Part shown: positions 16,926-25,593 of the stretch, in pieces
Layout: the number at the start of each line of letters is the position of its first letter
Numbering within the stretch: the stretch's first letter is position 1
Source of the DNA: Holophagales bacterium
Lineage (GTDB): Bacteria; Acidobacteriota; Thermoanaerobaculia; UBA5066
Assembly (NCBI GenBank): GCA_016714815.1
Contig: JADKBZ010000014.1
Location: forward strand, 111,389-175,388
DNA length: 64,000 bases
Reading direction: 5' to 3'
Position numbers and translations under genes: made by a program
Notes under the pieces: model-generated
What the model saw: the letters and a program-made list of their open reading frames with translations, nothing else
Database searches by the model: none
Told to the model about the DNA's origin: nothing

Positions 16926-17789
16926 GTGCTCGGCGGCCCTCCCCTCCCGACGCTCCGCGACCTCTGGACTCCGGAGGACGAGGAGGATGTCCGCCTCTTT
17001 CTCGACGCCCTCTCCCGGGGCGATCTCCTCGCCGCCCTCTCGGCGATCGAGGGAGCCCCGGCCGCGGACCGGCTGGAGGACGAAGCGCAGGTGACGGCCT
17101 GGGCCGCGGTGGCCGCCCGCCGTCTGCCCCTCCTGCCGTCGCGCGGGCCGTTCGCGCTCTCCCGCCTCCTCAGGGGCCTCCTCGTCGACGATCTCGGCTT
17201 TCGCGGAGACGTCGACGACTACTCGGCCACGCGAAACTGCTGCCTTCACCAGGTCCTGGCGCGACGGAAGGGGATGCCGATCCTCCTCTGCTGCGTCTGG
17301 GTCGAGGTCGGAAGGCGGGCCGGAGTCCCGGTGGACGGCATCGGCATGCCGGGGCATTTCCTCGTCCGCGTCGGCGGCACCGTCGGCGTCCACGTCGACC
17401 CGTTCGCGGGGGGCCAGGAGCTCTCCCGCGAGGGGTGCCGCGCCCTCCACGACCGGATCGCGGGGCCGAAGGCGCGCTGGAGCGACGACTACCTCGGCGT
17501 CAGCACGACGGACCAGGTCCTCGAGAGGGTCCTCAACAACCTCGCCGCCTCGACGCGCGAGGAGCGCGACGCGGCCGGAAGCTACCGGGTTGCGACGTTC
17601 CTGGCGGCGCTTCGCCCCCTCTCCCCCGAGAGGACGCTCCAGAAGGCGATGACGGCCGCGGCGATCGGCGTGACCGAGGAGGCCGCAATGGCTTTCGCCG
17701 AGGTGATCGAGCGTTTCCCCGATTCGCCCGAGGCGGAACGGGCCTCCCAGGGGCTCGACTCTCTCGCGGCCGGGCTGACCGTCAACTGA
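16926..17789 (+). CDS. SirB1-like transglutaminase-fold protein
   Basis: This 287-residue cytosolic protein matches the SirB1 / transglutaminase-like family. Key marks are DYSATRNCCLHQVLARRKG, then GMPILLCCVWVEVGRRAGV and the GMPGHFLVRVG motif, in the same order as in SirB1. The papain-like core would use a Cys and this His. A helical TPR-like C-terminus follows (AFAEVIERFPDSPEAERA). Members are widespread but their reaction is not settled. GTG 16926 starts it. Its last 8 bp overlap the convergent glycosyltransferase. Confidence 0.8.
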   Translation: MLGGPPLPTLRDLWTPEDEEDVRLFLDALSRGDLLAALSAIEGAPAADRLEDEAQVTAWAAVAARRLPLLPSRGPFALSRLLRGLLVDDLGFRGDVDDYSATRNCCLHQVLARRKGMPILLCCVWVEVGRRAGVPVDGIGMPGHFLVRVGGTVGVHVDPFAGGQELSREGCRALHDRIAGPKARWSDDYLGVSTTDQVLERVLNNLAASTREERDAAGSYRVATFLAALRPLSPERTLQKAMTAAAIGVTEEAAMAFAEVIERFPDSPEAERASQGLDSLAAGLTVN

Positions 17790-18933
17790 CCGCGCGTTCC
17801 GGTGCCCGCCCGCGCCGGACCTCGACGGCCTCGTCGAAGACCGCGAGCGTTCTTCTCGCGGTCTCCGCCCACCGGAACCGTCCGGCACGCACCCGTCCCT
17901 CGCGCGTCATCCTGTCGCGAAGCGCCGCGTCGTCGAGGATCAGCGAGAGCCGTTCCGCCAGCGCCTCCGCGTCGTGCCACGGAAAGTAGAGGCCGGCCTC
18001 GCCGACGACCTCGGGGAGCGAGCTGGCGTCGGCGCAGACGACGCGCCCCCCGGCCCACATCGCCTCGGCGGCCGGGAGGCCGAAGCCCTCGTAGCGCGAC
18101 GGGAAGACGAGGGCCGTCGCGTCCCGATAGAGGGTCGCGAGGTCCGAGTCCTCCACGTACCCGGCGTACCGGATGAACGGGAGCCTCGCGCCGGGGTCCC
18201 TCGGGCCGCACTCGACGAGCGGCACCGGCCCGCGCCGCCGGTTCAGGAGCTCCATCGCCCGGTGAAGCGTCGCGAGGTTCTTTCTCGGGTCGCGCGCGCC
18301 GACGGCCAGGAAGAACGGCCCGTCGATGCCGAGCTTCTCGAGGACCGCACTGCGGCCGGCGGAGGGCGCCGGAAGGTCGTTCGCCCCGAGAAGGGTCACG
18401 CGGATTCGGGCCGGGTCGGCGTGGAGGAGACGCTCGATCTCCCGCGCCGAGAACTCCGAGATCGTGATCACGAGGTCGGCCAGGCGGATCGCGCGCAAGT
18501 ACCGCAGCCGAAACCTGGTCCGTTTCACGACCTTCCACCACCTGTGATCGAGCTGGAGCATGGAGGCGACGTCGTTGAGGGAGACGACGATCGCAGCCCG
18601 CCGCGCGACGGGCTCGACCTTGTTCCACGCGTACCAGACGACGTCCGCCGACGTCCGCGACAACCGGGACGCGGGCTCGATCGCCGTCCGTCCGGAAAGC
18701 GCCGGGTCGACGCCCGCGAGCTGCTCCCGCATCGCGCCGGTGTCGCGCCCGCTCCTCACGTAGAGCGTGAATCTCACGTCCGGCCGGAGTTCGGGTATCA
18801 GCCGGAGGACGTTGCGGACGTAGCGGCCGATCCCCCGATGGTCCCTGAGGAGATGGGTGGCCTCGACGGCGATGTGCCGAACAGGCGTCGACGCCACAGA
18901 GGAGAGCTCGCCCGCCCGCGACGTCGATTGCAC
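17782..18933 (-). CDS. Glycosyltransferase family 4
   Basis: This is a GT-B glycosyltransferase of 383 residues. The N-terminal half opens with HIAVEATHLLRDHRGIGRYV, typical of family 4 acceptor domains. The C-terminal GT1 domain has FFLAVGARDPRKNL and the nucleotide-sugar motif PSRYEGFGLPAAEAMWAGG (ExxxxxE region). It would add a sugar to a cell-surface glycan or lipid. No other polysaccharide genes are nearby. GTG 18933 sits 6 nt after a TATACT box, so the mRNA is probably leaderless. Confidence 0.9.
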   Translation of the reverse strand: MQSTSRAGELSSVASTPVRHIAVEATHLLRDHRGIGRYVRNVLRLIPELRPDVRFTLYVRSGRDTGAMREQLAGVDPALSGRTAIEPASRLSRTSADVVWYAWNKVEPVARRAAIVVSLNDVASMLQLDHRWWKVVKRTRFRLRYLRAIRLADLVITISEFSAREIERLLHADPARIRVTLLGANDLPAPSAGRSAVLEKLGIDGPFFLAVGARDPRKNLATLHRAMELLNRRRGPVPLVECGPRDPGARLPFIRYAGYVEDSDLATLYRDATALVFPSRYEGFGLPAAEAMWAGGRVVCADASSLPEVVGEAGLYFPWHDAEALAERLSLILDDAALRDRMTREGRVRAGRFRWAETARRTLAVFDEAVEVRRGRAPERAVS

Positions 18934-18939
18934 CGATCG

Positions 18940-18945
18940 AGTATA
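18940..18945 (-). promoter_or_regulatory. -10 box (TATACT) of the glycosyltransferase gene
   Basis: TATACT on the minus strand ends 6 nt before GTG 18933, with no Shine-Dalgarno between. Confidence 0.5.
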
Positions 18946-18976
18946 GGTCCCGCCCGGTTTGCCGAATCCTGACCAG

Positions 18977-19741
18977 TCAGCGGCCGGGAGCTCCCGCCGT
19001 GACCGGCGGAGCGAAGAGGGCGTCGTCGAGGACCGCCTTCTCCGCGTCGAGGTATTCGACGAGGGTCGTCCCGGGTCGGAGCGCGTCGACGATCGTCATC
19101 CGCGTCACCGTCGGCGCCCCGCGAAGCGAACCCCATTCGTCGAAGGTCGCCTCGCGCGCCGTCTTGCCCGACGGAAGGAGGAAGACGATCTTCCGCGTCC
19201 TCCCCTCCTCGCGGTCGACCCAGACGCGCAGGACCGGGAAGGCCGGGTCCCTCCCTTTCTTTCCGGTGAGGCGGAGAACGTCGCAGAGCCTTCCTCCGAA
19301 CGTGTCGCTGCGCTCGACGACGGCATCGTAGTCATCGACGAAGCGGGTCCGCGCGACGTCCGCCACGGCGAAGCCCCCGGTCACCCTGTGGCTGCGCGGC
19401 ACCTTGATCGGGTTCTTCGTCCCCGGGAGGATGAGCCAGGCGTTCTTTCCGTTCACGAGGAGGAGCTTGCCGCGATCCTCCGGGGCGGCGAACTCGATCC
19501 GGAGCTTTTCCGGGCCTTTCACGAGGACGGTGAACTCCCCCGCGAAGGCGGAGGCGCCCGTTCGCGAGGTCGTCACGCGGAGCCTCATCCGCGCCTCCGA
19601 GAGCGCGCTCCTCGGCCCGTCCGCCCTCGCGAGGATGGCGGCGGCGGCGCCGGCGTCCCCGCGCGCGGGGGGCGCGAGGAGGAGCAGCGCGAAGACCGGG
19701 GCCAAGCCCGGCCGCTGGAGCGCGGGCCGCCGCTCAGACAT
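18977..19741 (-). CDS. LolA-like outer-membrane lipoprotein-sorting protein
   Basis: This is an exported protein of 254 residues, with a signal peptide (GLAPVFALLLLAPPARGDA) and the half-barrel pattern of the LolA/LolB-like family: MRLRVTTSR, FTVLVKGPEKLRIEFAAP, GKLLLVNGKNAWLILPG, and a C-terminal TRMTIVDALRPGTTLVEY. Such proteins usually accompany FtsX-type ABC exporters, as here: it overlaps the permease gene by 8 bp and is last in the operon. It probably receives a lipid or lipoprotein from the permease in the periplasm. Confidence 0.82.
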   Translation of the reverse strand: MSERRPALQRPGLAPVFALLLLAPPARGDAGAAAAILARADGPRSALSEARMRLRVTTSRTGASAFAGEFTVLVKGPEKLRIEFAAPEDRGKLLLVNGKNAWLILPGTKNPIKVPRSHRVTGGFAVADVARTRFVDDYDAVVERSDTFGGRLCDVLRLTGKKGRDPAFPVLRVWVDREEGRTRKIVFLLPSGKTAREATFDEWGSLRGAPTVTRMTIVDALRPGTTLVEYLDAEKAVLDDALFAPPVTAGAPGR

Positions 19742-20966
19742 GGGTCAGGGCCTCCACCGGGTCGAGGCGCGCCGCGCGGCGGGCCGGCCACCACGACGCG
19801 GCGAGGAGGGTGACGGTCATCAGGACGAAGCCGACGAGGAAGGCGGCCGGGATCAGCTCGACGTGGAGGACTCCCCCGCTCGTCGCGCCGGGGGGCGGCG
19901 GCAGGTTGATCTCTGCGGCGTTGATCGCGGCACGGATCAGGAGCGACCCGACGGCGCCCGCGAGCGAGCCCCCGAGGCCCATCAGGAGCCCCTCGGCGAG
20001 AAAGAGGTTCCTCACCTGGCGGCGTTCCATGCCGATGGCCAGGAGCGTTCCGATCTCGCGAGTCCTCTCGAAGACCGACATCGTCATGGTGTTCGCCGCC
20101 GCCAGGATGACGACCGTGGCCAGGACGAGGCCCGTGAAGAGGAAGATCGCGGCGTAGAGGCGCCTCACGGCGACGTAGAAGGGCGCGCTCTCGATCCAGG
20201 TCTTCACGGCGGCGCCGGCCCCGCCTCGATGGAGCCGCGCACGAAGGGCTCCCGCGGCCTTCTCCAGGTCCACTCCCGGCTTCAGCGTGACGGCGATCGA
20301 CGTCGCCTTTCCCTCCGCCTTCAGGAGCCGCGCCGCCGGGGCGTACGGGAGGAAGAGGAGCCGGTCGTCCAGCTCCTTGATCGGCCAGCGGAGGATGGCG
20401 ACGACGGTCGCGTCGATGGCGTTCAGACCGCCGTCCGGCGTCGTCGTCATGACGGTGACGAGGTCCCCGGTCTTCGCCCCGAGAGAGCGGGCGAGCCCGC
20501 CGCCGAGCATCACCTCGTCGCCTTCGGGGTCGGCGAGGAAGGCTCCCTCGGCCACGGCCTCGGCCGTGAGCGTCGCGCTCTTCTCGAGGGCGGGGACCGT
20601 CCCCGTCCCCATGTAGCCGACGCTCCGCTCCCCGCGCGCGACGAGGCCGAAGAACGCGAGCCGGGGCATCGCCTGGAGGACGTCCGGGCTCGTCGCGACG
20701 CTCCGGGTCAGCTCCCCGGCGTGATCGAGGAGGAGCGTCGCGGCCTCCTCGTCGCTCTTGCCGACCGACGCGGCGCTGACGACCTGCAGGTGCCCCCCCT
20801 GGCCCCGGATCGTGATGTCCTTCAGGCCTCGGAAAGTCTGCGCGACGAAGCCGGCGGTCATCGTGGCGGCGACGAAGCCGACGACGACGATGCTGCCGGT
20901 CAGGACGGTCCGGCGGCCGTGCCGGAAGAGGTTCCGCGCCGCGAGCCGCCACCAGCGCAGGCTCAC
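19734..20966 (-). CDS. ABC transporter permease, FtsX/MacB/LolCE type
   Basis: This is a 410-residue inner-membrane protein with the four-helix FtsX topology. One helix is at the N-terminus (TVLTGSIVVVGFVAATMTAGF), followed by a large periplasmic MacB-PCD-like domain of about 230 residues. Three helices come at the end, including the VFERTREIGTLLAIGMERRQV coupling segment (written here in part) that contacts the ATPase. It is overlapped on both sides by its ATPase and the LolA-like gene, together a mechanotransmission-type exporter or lipoprotein extractor. Confidence 0.9.
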   Translation of the reverse strand: MSLRWWRLAARNLFRHGRRTVLTGSIVVVGFVAATMTAGFVAQTFRGLKDITIRGQGGHLQVVSAASVGKSDEEAATLLLDHAGELTRSVATSPDVLQAMPRLAFFGLVARGERSVGYMGTGTVPALEKSATLTAEAVAEGAFLADPEGDEVMLGGGLARSLGAKTGDLVTVMTTTPDGGLNAIDATVVAILRWPIKELDDRLLFLPYAPAARLLKAEGKATSIAVTLKPGVDLEKAAGALRARLHRGGAGAAVKTWIESAPFYVAVRRLYAAIFLFTGLVLATVVILAAANTMTMSVFERTREIGTLLAIGMERRQVRNLFLAEGLLMGLGGSLAGAVGSLLIRAAINAAEINLPPPPGATSGGVLHVELIPAAFLVGFVLMTVTLLAASWWPARRAARLDPVEALTHV

Positions 20967-21667
20967 GACGCACCTCCCGCCGGCGTCTCGTCGGAGACGA
21001 TGAGGCCGTCGACGAGGCGAATCCGCCTCGGGACGCGCTCGACGATGCGCGGATCGTGGCTGGAGAAGAGAAAGGCGATCCCCTTTTCCGCGTGGAGGGC
21101 GTCGAAGAGGTCGAGGAGACGCGCGGCCGTCTCGGAGTCGAGCGAGGCGGTCGGCTCGTCCGCGAGGACGAGCGCCGGCTCGCCGACGATGGCCCGGGCG
21201 ACGGCGACCCGCTGTCGCTGGCCGCCGGACATCGCGTCGGGCCGGCGCCCCTCCATTCCGGAGAGCCCGACGGAAGCGAGTGCTGCGCGCGCGCGCGTCC
21301 GGCAGTCGACCTCGGGGAGGCCCCGGATCCAGAGCGCGAGGGCGACGTTCTCCTCGGCGGAGAGAACCGGGACGAGCTGGTGCGACTGGAAGACGAAGCC
21401 GAGCTTCTCGCGCCGGAGCCGGGCGCGCCCCCGGTCGTCGAGGGTCGAGACGTCCTCGCCCAGGAGCTCCAGCCGGCCCGCGTCGGGCCGGTCGAGAAGG
21501 CCGAGGAGGTTCAGGAGGGTCGTCTTCCCGCTTCCGGAAGGCCCCGCGAGGACGGCGAGCTCGCCCGCCGCGAAGGAGAGTGTCGCCTCGCGAACGCCGA
21601 CGACGCGCTCCTGGCCCGAAGCGTAGATCCGCGTGAGGCCGCGAGCAGCCAGGAGGGGGACGCTCAC
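20963..21667 (-). CDS. ABC transporter ATP-binding protein, LolD/MacB type
   Basis: This is a 234-residue ATPase. Walker A is GPSGSGKTT (about residues 39-47), the Q-loop is FQSHQL, the signature is MSGGQRQRVAVARA, and Walker B is LVLADEPTASLD. The VLAGPSGSGKTTLLNLLGLLD pattern (in parts) is that of LolD/MacB ATPases that pair with FtsX-type permeases. GTG 21667 overlaps the znuB stop by 4 bp, so the exporter is translationally tied to the zinc importer operon. Confidence 0.92.
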   Translation of the reverse strand: MSVPLLAARGLTRIYASGQERVVGVREATLSFAAGELAVLAGPSGSGKTTLLNLLGLLDRPDAGRLELLGEDVSTLDDRGRARLRREKLGFVFQSHQLVPVLSAEENVALALWIRGLPEVDCRTRARAALASVGLSGMEGRRPDAMSGGQRQRVAVARAIVGEPALVLADEPTASLDSETAARLLDLFDALHAEKGIAFLFSSHDPRIVERVPRRIRLVDGLIVSDETPAGGAS

Positions 21668-22470
21668 TTCCGGCGCCTGAGCCGCCCGGCGACCACTCCG
21701 ACGAGAAAGAGGAGCGTGCCGGTCAGGATGATCGCCGCGCCCGACGGGATGTCGAGGGAGACGGAGAGGAGGAGCCCGCCGAGAACCATGACGAGGGACG
21801 CGCCGATGGATCCGAGGAGGAACCCGGGCCAGCGCGATGCCAGAGATCGCGCGACGGCGCCGGGGAGGACGAGGAGGGCCGAGACGAGGAGGATCCCGAC
21901 GACCTTCAGCGCGACGACGACGGTCAGCGCGAGGAGGACGAGGACGAGCAGGCGCATCCGGGCGACGTTCACGCCGGCGGCGAACGCCCCGTCCTCGTCG
22001 ACGGACGCGAGCAGGAGCGGCCGGAAGTAGAGGACGAGGAGCGTTAGGACGAGGAGCGAGGCGCCGCCGAGGGCGAGGAGGTCCTTCGGGTCGACCGTCA
22101 GGATGTTCCCGAACATCAGGCCGAAGAGGTCGACGTTCGTCTCGAGGAAGCTGATCGCCACGACGCCGATCGCCATCGCCGCCACGGTGAAGACGCCGAC
22201 GGCCGTGTCCTCGGTCAGCTCCCCGTCGTCCGAGGCCTTCGCCGTCGCGAGCGCCACCGCGAGCGCGGCGACGAGCGCCCCGAGGCCCGGAGGCGCGCCC
22301 ACGAGCGCCGCGAGAGCGACCCCGCCGAACGCCCCGTGAGAGACCCCGGAACCGACGAACGCGAGCCGACGGAGGACGACGAAGAACGAGAGCGCCCCGC
22401 AGACGACGGCGACGATGAACCCCGCCGCCAGCGCCCGCTGGAAGAACGGGAACGCGAGGAATTCGATCAC
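21664..22470 (-). CDS. znuB: Zinc/manganese ABC transporter permease (ZnuB family)
   Basis: This is an ABC-3 family permease of 268 residues with about eight to nine helices. It starts with the family's usual FPFFQRALAAGFIVAVVCG and has the VSHGAFGGVALA segment and a VDEDGAFAAGVNVARMR cytosolic loop that docks the ATPase. With ZnuC and ZnuA it imports Zn2+ (or Mn2+). GTG 22470 overlaps znuC by 4 bp. The gene lies in the middle of a six-gene operon. Confidence 0.93.
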   Translation of the reverse strand: MIEFLAFPFFQRALAAGFIVAVVCGALSFFVVLRRLAFVGSGVSHGAFGGVALAALVGAPPGLGALVAALAVALATAKASDDGELTEDTAVGVFTVAAMAIGVVAISFLETNVDLFGLMFGNILTVDPKDLLALGGASLLVLTLLVLYFRPLLLASVDEDGAFAAGVNVARMRLLVLVLLALTVVVALKVVGILLVSALLVLPGAVARSLASRWPGFLLGSIGASLVMVLGGLLLSVSLDIPSGAAIILTGTLLFLVGVVAGRLRRRK

Positions 22471-23126
22471 GCGTGGCGCTCCTCGACGACGCGGCCGTCG
22501 ATCCGGAAGACGGCGTCGGCCCCCCCCATCGCGTCGCTGTCGTGCGTGACGTAGACGATCGTCCGGCCCGCCGCCACCTCTTCCGCCGCGATCCGGCGGA
22601 GCGTCTTCATCCCTTCCGAGTCGAGCGCGGTGTCGGGCTCGTCGAGGAGGAGGAGCGCGGGCGTCCCCGCGATGGCCCGGGCGAGGAGCACCCTCTGCCG
22701 CTGCCCGCCCGAGAGCCGGCCGACGGGGCGGGTCGCGAGCTCCTCGTCGAGCCCGGCTCGCGCGAGGGCGCGCCGGGCCTCGGCCTCGACGGCGCGGGAC
22801 ATCCCGAAGCCGGGCCCCGGCGAGAGCGCGAGGCCGACGAGATCGAGCCCGGTGACCGGCGCCTGGGGCGAGAGGGTCGAGCGTTGAGGCAGGTATCCGA
22901 TGCGCGGGCGAGGAAGCTCCCGACCCGTTTCGTCGAGAAAGGCGACCCGCCCGCTCTCCGGCGTCAGGAAGCCGAGGAGGACCCGCGCCAGGGTCGTCTT
23001 GCCTCCGCCGTTCGGGCCGACGAGCGCGGTCCGGAGCCCGGCCGGAATCGTGAAGGAGGCCGAGGAGACCGCCGTCCGCCCGCTGAAGGAGACGGTGACG
23101 TCCTCGAAGCGGACGGCCACGCTCAC
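22467..23126 (-). CDS. znuC: Zinc/manganese ABC transporter ATP-binding protein
   Basis: This is a 219-residue ATPase. Walker A is GPNGGGKTT, the Q-loop lies in GYLPQRST, the signature is LSGGQRQRVLLARA, and Walker B is LLLLDEPDTALD followed by the switch His in VTHD. The GYLPQR motif is common in ZnuC/MntB-type ATPases. GTG 23126 overlaps the znuA stop (GTGA). A long open frame continues upstream to 24116 but is antisense-like shadow over znuA. Confidence 0.93.
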   Translation of the reverse strand: MSVAVRFEDVTVSFSGRTAVSSASFTIPAGLRTALVGPNGGGKTTLARVLLGFLTPESGRVAFLDETGRELPRPRIGYLPQRSTLSPQAPVTGLDLVGLALSPGPGFGMSRAVEAEARRALARAGLDEELATRPVGRLSGGQRQRVLLARAIAGTPALLLLDEPDTALDSEGMKTLRRIAAEEVAAGRTIVYVTHDSDAMGGADAVFRIDGRVVEERHA

Positions 23127-24133
23127 TCTTTCGCTCCGGTCGTGGCGGGAAGGGCGCGGCGGAAGGCATCCGCGTTGAAGCGCATCAGCTGAGGATACGT
23201 CTCCCGCCCCGGCACGCCGCCGATCGGGTCGACGAGCGCGAGCTCGAGGCGGGCCTCCCGCGCGACGACCCTCGCCGCCGCCGGAGGGAACTGCGGCTCG
23301 GTGAAGAGCCGGCCCAGGCCGCCGCGGCGCCCTTCCTCGACGAGCGCCTTCAGCTGGCGAGGGGAGGGCTCGCGCCCCGGCACCGGCTCGATGGAGGCGG
23401 CTTCGACGAGCCCGTAGCGATCGGCGAAGTAGACCCAGGCCCGGTGGGCGGAGACGAATCGCTTTCCGCGCACGGGCGCGAGCTTCGCGGCGAGCTCCCG
23501 GTCCAGGGCCAGGTACGCGTCCGCCGTCTCGCGGGCGCGGCGCCGATAGCCCTCGGCGCCGGCCGGGTCGACGGCGGCGAGCTCCTCGGCGAGCGGGGCG
23601 AGGCTCCTGGCCGCCAGGACCGGCGAAAGCCACCAGTGGGGGTCTTCTCCCAGCACGCCGTGCGCGTGGCCTTCGTGCCCGCTCTCCGCGGCGTCCGGCT
23701 CGCCGCCGGGCGGTTCTTCCGGGCCGTGGTCGTGCCCTTCGTGAAGGCCGGCAGCCTCGTCGTCGTGCGCGCCGGGCCCGATTCCGAGCGAGGCCGCGGT
23801 GTCGTGGAGCCGCGCGTTCGAGGCGCACGCCGCGAGGATCCGCCCCATCCAGGCGTCGTATCCCGCCCCGGCGACGACGACCAGCTTCGCCCCGACGAGC
23901 TTCCGGAGGTCGGAAGGCTCGGGCTCGAAGACGTGAGGAGAGGTCCCCGGCGGGATGACGGTCCGAACCGTCCAGCCGGGACCCGCGACGCTTCGAACCA
24001 GGTCCGCCAGGGGGGCGATCGTCGCGACGGCCACCGGACGTCCGTCCGCGACGCCGCGACGGCCGGCCTGGCACCCCGGGAGAAGCGCGAGCAGGAGAGC
24101 CGCCAGGGCCGCGCACCGGGATCGGCCCGTCAT
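23123..24133 (-). CDS. znuA: Zinc ABC transporter substrate-binding lipoprotein
   Basis: This is a cluster A-I metal-binding protein of 336 residues. A lipoprotein signal ends LLPGC. Expected metal ligands are His in GTSPHVFEP, His in GEDPHWWLSP, His in SAHRAWVYF, and Glu/Asp in LVDPIGG. Between the first and second ligands lies a His/Asp/Glu-rich loop (GLHEGHDHGPEE and ESGHEGHAHG), a hallmark of zinc rather than manganese binding in ZnuA. First gene of the operon, divergent from a His-rich protein gene. Confidence 0.94.
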   Translation of the reverse strand: MTGRSRCAALAALLLALLPGCQAGRRGVADGRPVAVATIAPLADLVRSVAGPGWTVRTVIPPGTSPHVFEPEPSDLRKLVGAKLVVVAGAGYDAWMGRILAACASNARLHDTAASLGIGPGAHDDEAAGLHEGHDHGPEEPPGGEPDAAESGHEGHAHGVLGEDPHWWLSPVLAARSLAPLAEELAAVDPAGAEGYRRRARETADAYLALDRELAAKLAPVRGKRFVSAHRAWVYFADRYGLVEAASIEPVPGREPSPRQLKALVEEGRRGGLGRLFTEPQFPPAAARVVAREARLELALVDPIGGVPGRETYPQLMRFNADAFRRALPATTGAKE

Positions 24134-24207
24134 CGGGCCGGCCCCGGCGCGGCTTGACCCCGGGTGTCGAAACGGACGATGCTCCCGTTCAGGGAGGGCG
24201 ATACGCC

Positions 24208-24519
24208 GTGGAGCATCAGGACGATCATCCGCACGAGCACGGGCCGGGCTGCGGTCACAGGGCCGTTCGTCATGGCGATCACGCCGATTATCTCCACGAC
24301 GGGCACCTCCACTCACCCGGCGGCTCCGGCATCGCCGAGCACGTCCTCGAGGTGAGCTGCGGCAGGCCGGCCGCCTGCGCGCCCGTCGAGTGCGCGGCGA
24401 AACACCACCCCGGCTGCGGGCATCCCGAGGTCCCGCACGGCGACCACGTCGACTACCTCGTCGACGGGGCCCTCCACCACCTTCACGGCGACCACTGCGA
24501 CCTTCACGGCACCGTCTGA
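24208..24519 (+). CDS. Small His/Cys-rich, probably zinc-binding protein
   Basis: This protein of about 103 residues is packed with metal ligands: HPHEHGPGCGH, HGDHADYLHDGHLH, then a second half with HHPGCGH, HGDHVDYLVDG and LHGDHCDLHG. The two halves repeat the same plan (CGH - HGDHxDYL - DGxLH). Similar small proteins sit next to zinc-uptake genes in other bacteria; a zinc-storage or chaperone role is inferred. GTG 24208 is chosen because GGGAGGG lies 8 nt upstream; an upstream TTG 24154 is in frame. It is divergent from znuA, so one zinc-responsive control region may serve both. Confidence 0.78.
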   Translation: MEHQDDHPHEHGPGCGHRAVRHGDHADYLHDGHLHSPGGSGIAEHVLEVSCGRPAACAPVECAAKHHPGCGHPEVPHGDHVDYLVDGALHHLHGDHCDLHGTV

Positions 24520-24528
24520 CGCCTTCCT

Positions 24529-25593
24529 TCAGGGGATCGCGGCGTCGCGCCGCAGGGCGAGCGCCCTCGCGAGGATGGACCGCACCGGCCCCTCGAACGT
24601 GTACGACGACGTGATCTGAAGCCTTCGCTCCGCGGCCTCCGAGGCGTTCCACGCGTCGAGCGCCCCAAGGCGCTCTCCGAGCCACTCCGCGCTCAGGTGG
24701 CGCGACTCCGCGAGCCTGAGGAGCCGCGCCTTCTGCTCCCCGGCGTCGCCGATCTCCGGGTGGTGGTTCACCGCCCAGATCCGCGGGGTGCCGTCGCCGA
24801 AGCGCTCCACCTCGGCCATCGTCATCGCTTCGCCGCGTTCGCCGTCCGGAGTCGCCTCGTGGGCGAGGACCTCGACTCCCCCCTTTCCCGTCGGGAGGAT
24901 GTCGAAAAGCCGGCTGTCGAGGACCTGGATCCGCCCGCCCGCGCTCGCGTGGTAGAGCCCTCCGAACCACGCGTGCGTCCGGGCCGGGCCCGTGAGGAGG
25001 TTCGTGACGACGCCCGCGCTCTTTCCCTTCGCCGCGGAGCGGGCGACGGCCTCGCCGAATCCGGACCAGCGGGCCAGGAGCCCGAAGGTGTGGCAGATGC
25101 CGAGGAGCGCGGTCGACGGGTCCTTCCGGACGGCGTCGAAAAAGCGCCAGAGCGGCGCTTCCCAGGAAGGGTCTTCGCGGATCCCCTGCGCGTACGGCGA
25201 GACGCCGTCGTTCTCTCGAGGGTCGAGCGCCCCAGGGCCGCCGGTGCCGACCACGAGGGCGAAACGCGAGGCCGACGAGGGAACGGCCGCGCCGAGCCTC
25301 ACGTCGTAGGAGACGACGCGGACGCCGGGCGCGCCGGCCCCGAGCCGCTTTCTCTCCTCCTGACCGATCCGCATCACCCTCTCGACCACGGAAGCGTGTC
25401 CGAGGTTCGCGAAGCCGTGGTGCATGTCGAGGACCGCGACGTCGAGGAAGCTCTTCAGGACGGGAGGCTCGTCCTCCGGCCGGTCCACCCGCGCGTAGCT
25501 GACGCGGGGGTCCTCGACGACGAAGAACGGAAGGCGGTCGTCGTCGCCGTACGCGAGCAGCGATCCCGCTTCCGGAGCCGGGCGGGCGCTCAG
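24529..25593 (-). CDS. Class I glutamine amidotransferase-like protein, start uncertain (CTG)
   Basis: This is a protein of about 354 residues with a GATase1-like core. The nucleophile elbow is LLGICHTFGLL, and VNHHPEIGD supplies the His-x-Glu pair. Unlike typical amidotransferases it carries about 100 residues before and 90 after this core. No synthetase partner is close, so a ThiJ/PfpI-like or peptidase role is possible. In frame, the first start codon after the upstream stop is CTG 25593, which overlaps the gpsA stop as CTGA and has AGGAGGGG before it. GTG at VDRPED or ATG at MHHGF would be shorter options. Confidence 0.68.
   Translation of the reverse strand: MSARPAPEAGSLLAYGDDDRLPFFVVEDPRVSYARVDRPEDEPPVLKSFLDVAVLDMHHGFANLGHASVVERVMRIGQEERKRLGAGAPGVRVVSYDVRLGAAVPSSASRFALVVGTGGPGALDPRENDGVSPYAQGIREDPSWEAPLWRFFDAVRKDPSTALLGICHTFGLLARWSGFGEAVARSAAKGKSAGVVTNLLTGPARTHAWFGGLYHASAGGRIQVLDSRLFDILPTGKGGVEVLAHEATPDGERGEAMTMAEVERFGDGTPRIWAVNHHPEIGDAGEQKARLLRLAESRHLSAEWLGERLGALDAWNASEAAERRLQITSSYTFEGPVRSILARALALRRDAAIP

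Noticed and set aside
24134..24207. Zur box between znuA and the His-rich gene
   Set aside because: Only a weak CTCCC/GGGAG repeat overlapping the ribosome site is visible; it does not match a known Zur consensus.
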